DNA of 64,000 nt, taken from Anthoceros angustus. Taxonomy: Eukaryota > Streptophyta > Anthocerotopsida > Anthocerotales > Anthocerotaceae. This document shows, piece after piece, positions 43,705 to 54,310 of this stretch. The notes under the pieces were generated by a model. It searched no databases and was not told the DNA's origin. It was given only the letters and a program-made list of their open reading frames with translations. The translations under genes and the position numbers were made by a program. The stretch spans positions 124,001-188,000 of the forward strand of contig MU008181.1 of the NCBI GenBank assembly GCA_010909165.1, given 5' to 3'. Every line of letters begins with the position of its first letter. Position 1 is the first letter of the stretch.

Positions 43705-44560
43705 GCCGCCTTTATTGAGAGGGAACACAACACTCCCATACAATATGGGGTATATGCAGTAGGCATACTAGGTACTAGGACACAAGCACACATGGACACT
43801 TGCATACACTATACCCCACATGCAGGTGGGCTTGGCCTTATATAGTCACTTGACCTTGAATCCTATTGATCACTTGACCTTGAATCCTATTGGTCACTTG
43901 ACCTTGAATCTTACTAGTCACTTGACTTGCCTTTTACTTTTGGGCTTTCTAGAAGATACTTTCTAGAAGACACCGGACTTTCTACAAAGCATACAAGTTT
44001 GTTATTTTTAGGGCACTCTTCATAACCTGTTTTTAGGGCACTCTTCATAACCTGTTTTTAGGGCACTCTTCATAACCTGTTTTTAGAGCACTCTTCATAA
44101 TATATTTTGATATGTTGTAATAAATCATTTCTAATACTCCCACTCAACATATCAAAATTATTCCCTTCGCCTAGCATCTTGCTAAACCTAGCATGTTTGT
44201 TTAAAGTCAAGCCTTTGGTCAAAACATCTGCCGGCATGTCTCATGTTGGACAATACTCTAGCTTTACCTTCTTTGACTTTACCTTCTCTCTTACAAAGTG
44301 ATGTTTCACTTCGGTGTGCTTGGTTCTAGCATGAAAAGTTGCATTCTTGGCTAGATACAAACCTTCATTGTCATTGCAGATTGTTGTTGCTTCCATTTGC
44401 TTGAATCCCATCTCCTCTAGCAAGTTACGCAACCATATCGCCTCCATGACTGCAGAGCAAGTTGCCATATATTCTGCTTCTATGGAGGATAGAGCCACAT
44501 TAGGTTGTCTTCTAATATTCCAAGAAATGGTTCCCCTATTCAACATGAACGCATATCCAA
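43705..44560 (-). mobile_element. Ty1-copia retrotransposon, 3' part in reverse orientation
   Basis: On the minus strand an RNase H fragment (44546-44241) contains QPNVALSSIEAEYMATCSA and EAIWLRNLLEEMG, hallmarks of copia RNase H, and HARTKHTEVKHHFVREKV. It is followed by a purine-rich tract (gttgagtgggag) and by a copy of the same LTR family down to about 43705. Together with the plus-strand element this forms an inverted, head-to-head pair of truncated elements. Confidence 0.8.
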
Positions 44561-45726
44561 TGTAGACTTGCGACTATCAACATCTCCTGCCCGGTCTGAA
44601 TCACAATATCCTACCACGCGGACTTCTAATAATCCTGTTGATACACCAAGTTCCAATGCTTTGTACCACTCAAGCACTTCATTATCCTCTTCACGGCTTG
44701 AAATTGATGTTGTCCAGGGTTAGCTCGGAAGTGGTGTGGGCGTCCAGATTTCTAAGCTTTGATGCTGATTTGTTGTCTTCCGGGCCTTGGCCCGTCTGCA
44801 GGTGCTTGATATGTCGAGGTCTTCCGGGCTTTGGCGCTTCTTCGGTTGTTCGGGTGTGTAGACTTTCATCAGGTTTCCAGGGCTTGACGAGAACTGAGCC
44901 AGAATGCTCCCAAACAATTAGCTCCTGAGGTTATGGCAGCTTGCAAAAATGCTTTGGGAAGTTGTGGTTGTCCAGTCTTCCGAACTTGATGGCTTGGTTT
45001 CGTCTAGGCTTTGGCCTGTCTTCAGTGGCATGTGGAGTCTTCCCCAAGTCTTGAGGTCGTTAACCCTCTTCACTAGTCGCTAGCTCCGAGGTGTTGGCGA
45101 GTAGTCATGACAGTTTGCAACAAAAATAGGGCAGGTAAGCTGGTGTCTTGTCGTCTCCTCTGCACATGCCGTGCTGATGATATTAAAAAAAGAGAGGGTT
45201 CGGGCAGGTTGTAGTTGGTGGCTTGGTGTCTTCTTGGCCAAAGCCCATCTTCTTGTCGTGTTCATGTCTTCCGGGCTTCAGCCCATCTTCAGTCGCGTGC
45301 TTGTGTAGAGCTCCCAAGATCTTGCGGGCTTTAACCCTCTTCATCAGTTGCGAGCTCGGTGTGAAAATGGCAGGCTGGTAGCTTGCCTTTTGTTCTGCAG
45401 ATGCCGTGGTGACGATGTTAAGAAAAGAGGGGCGATATCGATCGGGCAAGTTGTGTGGTCGTCCAGTCCTCCGAGCTTGATGATAGCTTGGTGTCTTGTG
45501 GGGTTTTGGCTCGTCTTCGCGTCTTGTGGGCTTTGGCCCGTCTTCATGCCTTTTGAGCTTTTGCCTGTCTTCAATTGCTTGCTTGTGTATTGCTTGTGTA
45601 GAGTTCTTCAGGTCTTGCAGTCCTTGCTTGTGTGTAGTTCTTCAGATCTTGCAGGCTTCAACCCTCTTCATCCGTTGCCAGGTCCGTGTGATGCCGAGAA
45701 CCTATAATAGCTTGCATAAAAAGTTT
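44561..45726. other. Degenerate low-complexity sequence, possible LTR-type repeat
   Basis: The stretch repeats short phrases such as ggctttggcc(c/t)gtcttc and tcttgcgggct many times at irregular spacing. No gene is supported. It could be derived from a retrotransposon untranslated region. Confidence 0.5.
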
Positions 45727-46910
45727 GGGCAGGGAGGCCAAAGTTTGATTGGCTGTCTTCCTCCTTTTCCTTCTTGCAAGGACAAGGAGGGAACCAAGCC
45801 CTTCATCAAACTGCTATGACATGCAGATTTATGGCCAAGTTAGTTTTTAAAAACTCAAAATTACTCACGCAAAGATCAGCAAATAGTTCTTGCTTCAACC
45901 AGATTCGACTGGTTTGCAGAAAATTGTCCACACAGCAAGGCAGTTTTACGACGACGCTGCTGCATGCTTGGCTGAGTGGGGCGCGATCGATCCAGCATCA
46001 CGCACCTGATGTACGTACGTGTCGGCGAGCGAGGTACAGATCTAGGTCTGGTTCTGAGCAGGTTCATGCGCGATCTGAGGTCGAGATCCGGATGTGGATC
46101 GCGGCTGCCGGTGCGGCTTCCGGGCAGATCTGCGGATCGCGCGGGTCCTAGGGCTGACCCGACGTGAATCGCGTCCTGCTCTGCACGCTGAGATGCTACA
46201 GGGTGTGGCATCTCTGCGGGTGACCAAAGATCCGGCGGAGAACACTCAGCAGGCGCGCGTGCTGATCGTGACGAGCTAGACGACTGTCCTCGGTGGCGAC
46301 CACCTCGCCGCGACCGGGCGTCCAATGTGCCGGACGGCGCCCTGTTCGGCGACGGCGCGGGCGCAGCCGTGGTGGGCCCTGATCCGGTCGCCAGCTTCGA
46401 GTTCGAGCTGCGGTTCGCGGAGCTTCGTGCCGGACTTCACGACCATCCAGGGCAGTCTGACGGCGACCGGTACCCACTTCCGTTTGGGGCGCGACGTCCG
46501 CAGATTGTGGAACACAACATCGAGGCCTTGTCGGAGCGGTTTCTTGCCAAGATCACTGCGACAAACGGAGGTCGTGTGTTCAAATTGTGTGATTGCTATC
46601 ATAGGACATATGGTGTACTGATATCAGATTTCTCACAAACTTTGAATTTGTCCGTTCCCTCGCCCGCAGGCAGCAAGGTGGAGAGCAACCATGTGAACAA
46701 CGGACACTGCTGTGAAGCGCGTGAAGCATCAGGATTTGTTCTGAGCTGTGCATCCCGGGGGGCCTGCCATCCTGAACGAGGGAGAGGAGCTGGAGCTGGG
46801 GCAGGGGCAGGGGAAACTCAAGGCCAGCAGGGACTTGTTGAGGGATTTTGAGAACCTGAATTCCAACACCATTCTTTACGTGCTGGATTACATGCGAAGA
46901 CACAGGAGGC
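45727..46910 (+). pseudogene. Type III polyketide synthase pseudogene, divergent type, copy 1
   Basis: The copy follows exons 2-4 of an ASCL-type polyketide synthase. Exon 2 is reduced to its end (SITHLMYV near 45995-46020), followed by a short intron and an exon-3-like stretch from about 46105 to 46560. The active-site region reads LRCYRG where GCYGG is expected. An in-frame TAG at 46277-46279 stands where the other copies read GAG. Several one-base losses shift the frame. An intron with acceptor cgcccgcag leads to an exon-4 stretch (46670-46905) that retains a recognisable PGGPAILN-like and NSNTILYVLDYMR region. It is the 5' member of a ~1.18 kb tandem pair. Confidence 0.8.
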
Positions 46911-48211
46911 CAAAGTTTGATTGGCTGTCTTCCTCCTTTCCTTCTTGCAAGGACAAGGAGGGAACCAAGCCTTCATCAAACTGCTATGACATGCAGATTT
47001 ATGGCCAAGTTAGTTTTTAAAAACTCAAAATTACTCACGCAAAGATCAGCAAATAGTTCTTGCTTCAACCAGATTCGACTGGTTTGCAGAAAATTGTCCA
47101 CACAGCAAGGCAGTTTTACGACGACGCTGCTGCATGCTTGGCTTGGCTGAGTGGGGGCGCGATCGATCCAGCATCACGCACCTGATGTACGTACGTGTCG
47201 GCGAGCGAGGTACAGATCTAGGTCTGGTTCTGAGCAGGTTCATGCGCGATCTGAGGTCGAGATCCGGATGTGGATCGCGGCTGCCGGTGCGGCTTCCGGG
47301 GCAGATCTGCGGATCGCGCGGGTCCTAGGGCTGACCCCGACGTGAATCGCGTCCTGCTCTGCACGCTGAGATGCTACAGGGGTGTGGCATCTCTGCGGGT
47401 GACCAAAGATCCGGCGGAGAACACTCAGCAGGCGCGCGTGCTGATCGTGACGAGCTAGACGACTGTCCTCGGGTGGCGACCACCTCGCCGCGACCGGGCG
47501 TCCAATGTGCCGGACGGCGCCCTGTTCGGCGACGGCGCGGGCGCAGCCGTGGTGGGCCCCGATCCGGTCGCCAGCTTCGAGTTCGAGCTGCGGTTCGCGG
47601 AGCTTCGTGCCCGGGACTTCCACGACCATCCAGGGCAGTCTGACGGCGACCGGTACCCACTTCCGTTTGGGGCGCGACGTCCCGCAGATTGTGGAACACA
47701 ACATCGAGGCCTTGTCGGAGCGGTTTCTTGCCAAGATCACTGCGACAAACGGAGGTCGTGTGTTCAAATTGTGTGATTGCTATCATAGGACATATGGTGT
47801 ACTGATATCAGATTTCTCACAAACTTTGAATTTGTCCGTTCCCTCGCCCGCAGGCAGCAAGGTGGAGAGCAACCATGTGAACAACGGACACTGCTGTGAA
47901 GCGCGTGAAGCATCAGGATTTGTTCTGAGCTGTGCATCCTGGGGCCTGCCATCCTGAACGAGGAGCTGGAGCTGGGGCAGGGGCAGGGGAAACTCAAGGC
48001 CAGCAGGGACTTGTTGAGGGATTTTGAGAACCTGAATTCCAACACCATTCTTTACGTGCTGGATTACATGCGAAGACACAGGAGGGCCAGTGTGAAGAGA
48101 ATGGAGCTCTCCTGGCCTGCTGATGAGGTCAGCTTGGATGACCCGGAGCGGGGTTTGATTTTGGCGTTTGGAGCGGGTATCACCATGGAAGGTATCTCGC
48201 AAGGAGCCTGA
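46911..48211 (+). pseudogene. Type III polyketide synthase pseudogene, divergent type, copy 2
   Basis: This is the second member of the tandem pair. It shares the TAG (47456-47458) and the CYRG active-site variant with copy 1 but keeps several homopolymer bases that copy 1 lacks, so its frame is better. It extends further 3': NSNTILYVLDYMRRH, then PERGLILAFGAGITMEG ending at 48211, the family's C-terminal GFGPG-type loop. The histidine motif is damaged (ASWGLPS where AVHPGGPA is expected). Confidence 0.82.
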
Positions 48212-48313
48212 TTCAAATAGCAGGGGCAGCGGCTTCCATTCATGATTTATGCGAAGCATTGGACGTTTGTCTACTTCTTTGCTCTTCTCCTTCTTAAATT
48301 TGAGGCTCTGCTC
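48212..48313. other. Spacer between PKS pseudogene and PPR array
   Basis: A short spacer with no feature, separating the plus-strand PKS copies from the minus-strand PPR array. Confidence 0.4.
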
Positions 48314-51300
48314 CTATTGATGAGCATCACAAGCACCATACCCAGCAATCAGGGCATTCCGTGTCACCACATCCTTTGTGGCCATGCTTTCAAAAACCTG
48401 GCGTGCATCTTTCAGTTCGCCACATTTCGCATACATGTCCACCAGGCAGTTGCCCACCACTACGTTATCCAACATTCCTCTTTCGACAATCTGAGAGTGC
48501 AGCTGCCGCCCTTCTGTAAGGCACCAGTGCTTGCACAGGCCTTCAGAAGGCAAGCAAAAAATAACATGGTCAGCCAAAATAAGGCCCTCCTCCTCCATTT
48601 GTCCATACACAACAAGCGCCTCTTGGCTGAGTCCTTGCTGTGCATACCCAGCAATCAGGGCATTCCATGTCACCACATCCTTTGTGGCCATGCTTTCAAA
48701 AACCTGGCGTGCATCTTTTATTTTGCCACATTTTGCATACATGTCCACCAGGCAGTTGCCCACCACTGCATTATCCAGCAGTCCTCTTTCCATAATCTGT
48801 GAGTGCAGCTGCCTGCCCTTCTGTAAGGCACCAGTGCTTGCACAGGCCTTCAGAAGGCAAGCAAAAGTAACATGGTCAGCCAAATGAGGCCTGCTTCCTC
48901 CATTTGTCCATACACAACAACCGCCTCTTGGCCGAGTCCTTGCTGTGCATATCCAGCAATCAGGGCATTCCATGTCACCACATCCTTGGTGGCCATATGC
49001 TGTCAAAAACCTGGCGTGCATCTTCCAGTTCACCACATTTAGCATACATGTCCAGCATGCACTTGCCCACCACTGCATTATCCAGCAGTCCTCTTTCGAC
49101 AACCTGTGAGTGCAGCTGCCTGCCCTTCTGTACGGCACCAGTGCTTGCACAGGCCTTCAGAAGGCAAGCAAAAGTAACATAGTCAGCTAAAATGAGGCCC
49201 TCCTCCTCCATTTGTCCATACACAAGCGCCTCTTGGCTGAGTCCTTGCTGTGCATACCCAGCAATCAGGGCATTCCATGTCACCACATCCTTTGTGGCCA
49301 AGCTATCAAAAACCTGGCGTGCATCTTTTATTTTGCCACATTTTGCATACATGTCCACCAGGCAGTTGCCCACCACTACATTATCCAGCAATCCTCTTTC
49401 CATAATCTGTGAGTGCACGTGTATGCCCTCACGTAAGGCACCAGTGCTTGCACAGGCCTTCAGAAGGCAAGCAAAAGTAACATGGCCAGCCAAATGAGGC
49501 CTGCTTCCTCCATTTGTCCATACACAACAACCGCCTCTTGGCCGAGTCCTTGCTGTGCATACCCAGCAATCAGGGCATTCCATGTCACCACATCCTTGTG
49601 GCCATATGCTGTCAAAAACCTGGCGTGCATCTTCCAGTTCACCACATTTTGCATACATGTCCACCAGGCAGTTGCCCAGCAGTACATTATCCAGCAGTCC
49701 TCTTTCCACAATCTGTGAGTGCAGCTGTATGCCCTTCTGTAAGGCACCAGTGCCAGCACAGGCCTTCAGAAGGCAAGCAAAAGTAACATGGTCTGCCAAA
49801 ATGAGGCCGTCTTGCTCCATTTGTCCATACACAACAAGCGCCTCTTGGCCGGCTCCTTGCCGTGCAAACCCAGCAATCAGGGCATTCCATGTCACCACAT
49901 CTTTTGAGGCCAAGCTGTCAAAAACCTGGCGCGCAGCCTCCAGTTCACCACATTTTGCATACATGTCTACCAGGCAGTTGCCCAACACTACATTATCCAG
50001 CAGTCCTCTTTTGACAATCTGTGAGTGCAGCTGCCTGCCCTTCTGTAAGGCACCAGTGCTTGCACAGGCCTTCAGAAGGCAAGCAAAAGTAACATGGTCA
50101 GCCAAAATAAGGCCCGCCTCCTCCATTTGTCCATACACAAAAAGCGCCTCTTGGCCCAGTCCTTGCTGTGCATACCCAGCGATCAGCGCTGTCCATGTCA
50201 CCACATCCTTTGTGGCCAAGCTGTCAAAAACCTGGCGTGCATCTTTCAGTTCGCCACATTTCGCATACATGTCCACCAGGCAGTTGCCCACCACTACGTT
50301 ATCCAACATTCCTCTTTCGACAATCTGAGAGTGCAGCTGCCCGCCCTTCTGTAAGTCACCGGTGCTTGCACAGGCCTTCAGAAGGCAAGCAAAAGTAACA
50401 TGGTCAGCCAAAATAAGGCCCTCCTCCTCCATTTGTCCATACACGACAAGCGCCTCTTGGCCGAGTCCTTGCCGTGCATACCCAGCAATCAGGGCATTCC
50501 ATGTCACCACATCCTTCGTTGCCAAGCTATCAAAAACCTGGCGTGCATCTTTTATTTTGCCACATTTTGCATACATGTCCACCAGGCAGTTGCCCACCAC
50601 TACATTATCCAGCAATCCTCTTTCCATAATCTGTGAGTGCACGTGTATGCCCTCACGTAAGGCACCAGTGCTTGCACAGGCCTTCAGAAGGCAAGCAAAA
50701 GTAACATGGCCAGCCAAATGAGGCCTGCTTCCTCCATTTGTCCATACACAACAACCGCCTCTTGGCTGAGTCCTGTGCATATCCAGCAATCAGGGCATTC
50801 CATGTCACCACATCCTTGGTGGCCATATGCTGTCAAAAACCTGGCGTGCATCTTCCAGTTCACCACATTTAGCATACATGTCCAGCATGCACTTGCCCAC
50901 CACTACATTATCCAGCAATCCTCTTTCCATAATCTGTGAGTGCACGTGTATGCCCTCACGTAAGGCACCAGTGCTTGCACAGGCCTTCAGAAGGCAAGCA
51001 AAAGTAACATGGCCAGCCAAATGAGGCCTGCTTCCTCCATTTGTCCATACACAACAACCGCCTCTTGGCCGAGTCCTTGCTGTGCATATCCAGCAATCAG
51101 GGCATTCCATGTCACCACATCCTTGGTGGCCATATGCTGTCAAAAACCTGGCGTGCATCTTCCAGTTCACCACATTTAGCATACATGTCCAGCATGCACT
51201 TGCCCACCACTGCATTATCCAGCAGTCCTCTTTCGACAACCTGTGAGTGCAGCTGCCTGCCCTTCTGTACGGCACCAGTGCTTGCACAGGCCTTCAGAAG

Positions 51301-52434
51301 GCAAGCAAAAGTAACATAGTCAGCTAAAATGAGGCCCTCCTGCTCCATTTGTCCATACACAACGAGCACCTCTTGGCCGAGTCCTTGCTGTGCATACCCA
51401 GCGATCAGCGCTGTCCATGTCACCACATCCCTTTTGGCCAAGCTGTCAAAACCCTGGCGTGCATCTTCCAGTTCACCACATTTCACATACATGTCCACAT
51501 GAGAGTTGCCCACCACTACATTATCCAGCAGTCCTCTTTTGACAATCTGTGAGTGCAGCTGCCTGCCCTTTGGTAAGGCACCAGTGCTTGCACAGGCCTT
51601 CAGAAGGCAAGCAAAAGTAACGTGGTCAGCCAAAACGAGGCCCTCCTGCTCCATTCGTCCATACACGACAAGCGCCTCTTGGCCCAGTCCTTGCTGTGCA
51701 TACCCAGCGATCAGCGCTGTCCATGTCACCACATCCTTTGTGGCCCAAGCTGTCAAAAACCTGGCGTGCATGTTTCATTTTGCCACATTTCGCATACATG
51801 TCCACCAGGCAGGTGCCAACAAACAAGTCAGGAGGAATGCCACTGAGCAACACATCACAGTGCGCTTTTCTGCCAGATTCCAAGTCGGCGGCACATGCAC
51901 AAGCTTGAAGGGCAGCTGCAAAGACGTGAGCATCCGCCTTCACTCCTGACCTTTGCATCTCATGGTACAGTTGTACTGCCTCATTATGTTTGCCATGTTT
52001 AGAATGGGCAGAGATGATGGAGGACCACCTGAAGACATTTGGTTTGACTACCCTCTGGTGAAGACATCCATGGCCTCTTCCAGCCTGTCTCCACATTCAT
52101 ACATGCGCAAGATATGGTCCTCCACGTATGCAATCGACTCATACCCGAGTTTGACACTGCGATCATGAACTCGTCGCCCCGCAACCAAATCCTTCTTAGC
52201 TATACACAGTTTTTTTAACACAGTGCAAATCAGAGACTGAGAGATAGCAACGTCTGTCTGCGCCAGAGATTCCAGGGCTCCAACAGCCTCAGAAAGCCTC
52301 CCCTGCTGACATAACATGCTCACGGTTCCAGCCGTTACGACACCCATTTCCAATCCTGCTCGCCTGCCAGATTCAGGCTTATCCGGGGAGCTGGACTCGG
52401 AAGGAGAGGCACCATGGCCCATCTGCACATCCAA
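48314..52434 (-). pseudogene. PLS-class PPR gene with 306-bp internal satellite, frameshifted
   Basis: Start at 52434 (MDVQMGHGASPSESSS). The N-terminal ~200 codons parallel the 9.8-13.4 kb PPR protein (for example GRRVHD, SIISAHSKHGKHNEAVQLYHEM, then ALQACACAADLESG). Then come about 12 tandem units of 306 bp (102 aa), each one P-L-S triplet with GNCLVDMYAKCGELEDARQ and VTFACLLKACASTGALQKG, nearly identical to one another. Frame breaks occur near 52060, 51740, 51130, 49600 and 49000. The array stops near 48314 without E or DYW domains. Individual units remain intact, so repair by recombination between units is conceivable. As written it cannot make one protein. Confidence 0.85.
48340..51830 (-). 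repeat. 306-bp tandem array (12 PPR triplet units)
   Basis: The phrase catgtcca(c/g)ca recurs at about 48434, 48740, 49047, 49353, 49658, 49966, 50274, 50576, 50878, 51187, 51490 and 51799, always 302-309 bp apart. Departures from 306 mark indels. Some neighbouring units are virtually identical, implying recent unequal exchange or slippage. Confidence 0.92.
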
Positions 52435-52474
52435 GGAAATGAGATCGGCTTTGAAATGACAGAAATAAAAAAAG

Positions 52475-52768
52475 AAGAGGATCGACTGGCCTCATCATGG
52501 ACGCTGTGATAGGCGGCTCCAGCCTCCAGCCAGGCCGGTCCAAACTCAAAACTTCAACGCCATTGGCACACTCGGCCGTAAGCTTTTAGCTGAAGTCACG
52601 ATGCCGCTCCTCCATTTTCCATAAAGACAACGCCGTCTGGGAGTCTGGGAGCTGTCAGCCGGTTTCGTAATGAGCCCAGATTGGAGGCCAGAGCTACTCC
52701 AGCTGGTCTGCCCCAGTCCAACCCTCATGCGCATCACCATCTTGGCAACACTCGATCGAGCGCAACAA
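52475..52768 (-). pseudogene. CCDC22 exon-1 fragment, copy 1
   Basis: This stretch aligns in order with CCDC22 exon 1 at 33100-33400. Shared phrases include ctggcct(c/g)at, ggctccagcc, gatgccgctcctccattt, cagagctactccag and tcatgcgcatcaccatct-like sequence over the start codon. One base is missing in the copy just after its ATG, and other indels follow, so it is non-coding. It lies directly upstream of the PPR start at 52434, on the same strand, and joins PPR array sequence on its other side near 52768. Confidence 0.8.
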
Positions 52769-53971
52769 CTACATTATCCAGCAGTCCTCTTTTGACAATC
52801 TGTGAGTGCAGCTGCCCTTCTGTAAGGCACCAGTGCTTGCACAGGCCTTCAGAAGGCAAGCAAAAGTAACATGGTCAGCCAAAATGAGGCCCTCCTGCTC
52901 CATTTGTCCATACACAACAAGCGCCTCTTGGCCGAGTCCTTGCTGTGCATACCCAGCGATCAGCGCTGTCCATGTCACCACATCCTTTGTGGCCAAGCTG
53001 TCAAAACCTGGCGTGCATCTTCCAGTTCACCACATTTCACATACATGTCCACATGAGAGTTGCCCACCACTACATTATCCAGCAGTCCTCTTTCGACAAT
53101 CTGTGCAGCTGCCTGCCCTTTGGTAAGGCACCAGTGCTTGCACAGGCCTTCAGAAGGCAAGCAAAAGTAACGTGGTCAGCCAAAACGAGGCCCTCCTGCT
53201 CCATTCGTCCATACACGACAAGCGCCTCTTGGCCCAGTCCTTGCTGTGCATACCCAGCGATCAGCGCTGTCCATGTCACCACATCCTTTGTGGCCAAGCT
53301 GTCAAAAACCTGGCGTGCATGTTTCATTTTGCCACATTTCGCATACATGTCCACCAGGCAGGTGCCAACAAACAAGTCAGGAGGAATGCCACTGAGCAAC
53401 ACATCACAGTGCGCTTTTCAGATTCCAAGTCGGCGGCACATGCACAAGCTTGAAGGGCAGCTGCAAAGACGTGAGCATCCGCCTTCACTCCTGACCTTTG
53501 CATCTCATGGTACAGTTGTACTGCCTCATTATGTTTGCCATGTTTAGAATGGGCAGAGATGATGGAGGACCACCTGAAGACATTTGGTTTGACTACCCTC
53601 TGGTGAAGACATCCATGGCCTCTTCCAGCCTGTCTCCACATTCATACATGCGCAAGATATGGTCCTCCACGTATGCAATCGACTCATACCCAAGTTTGAC
53701 ACTGCGATCATGAACTCGTCGCAACCAAATCCTTCTTAGCTATACACAGTTTTTAACACAGTGCAAATCAGAGACTGAGAGATAGCAACGTCTGTCTGCG
53801 CCAGAGATTCCAGGGCTCCAACAGCCTCAGAAAGCCTCCCTGCTGACATAACATGCTCACGGTTCCAGCCGTTACGACACCCATTTTCCAATCCTGCTCG
53901 CCTGCCAGATTCAGGCTTATCCGGGGAGCTGGACTCGGAGGAGAGGCACCATGGCCCATCTGCACATCCAA
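52769..53971 (-). pseudogene. Truncated PPR copy with N-terminus and two to three repeat units
   Basis: This is a second copy of the 5' part of the PPR gene of 48.3-52.4 kb. The start equivalent is at 53971, and it contains the N-terminal domain and then only a few 306-bp units before ending at the CCDC22 fragment near 52768. Small deletions relative to the longer copy (for example at 53410 and 53720) break the frame. Confidence 0.82.
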
Positions 53972-54009
53972 GGAAATGAGATCGGCTTTGAAATGACAGA
54001 AATAAAAAA

Positions 54010-54310
54010 AGAAGAGGATCGACTGGCCTCATCATGGACGCTGTGATAGGCGGCTCCAGCCTCCAGCCAGGCCGGTCCAAACTCAAAACTTCAACGCCAT
54101 TGGCACACTCGGCCGTAAGCTTTTTAGCTGAAGTCACGATGCCGCTCCTCCATTTTCCATAAAGACAACGCCGTCTGGGAGTCTGGGAGCTGTCAGCCGG
54201 TTTCGTAATGAGCCCAGATTGGAGGCCAGAGCTACTCCAGCTGGTCTGCCCCAGTCCAACCCTCATGCGCATCACCATCTTGGCAACACTCGATCGAGCG
54301 CAACAACTAC
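54010..54310 (-). pseudogene. CCDC22 exon-1 fragment, copy 2
   Basis: Nearly identical to copy 1 at 52475-52768, and again directly upstream of a PPR N-terminus (53971) and abutting PPR repeat sequence on the other side near 54311. The repeated arrangement shows that CCDC22 fragment plus PPR 5' part were duplicated as one block. Confidence 0.8.

Noticed and set aside
48340-51830. CRISPR-like or non-coding satellite
   Set aside because: The 306-bp period equals 102 codons and encodes PPR motifs; there are no spacers.
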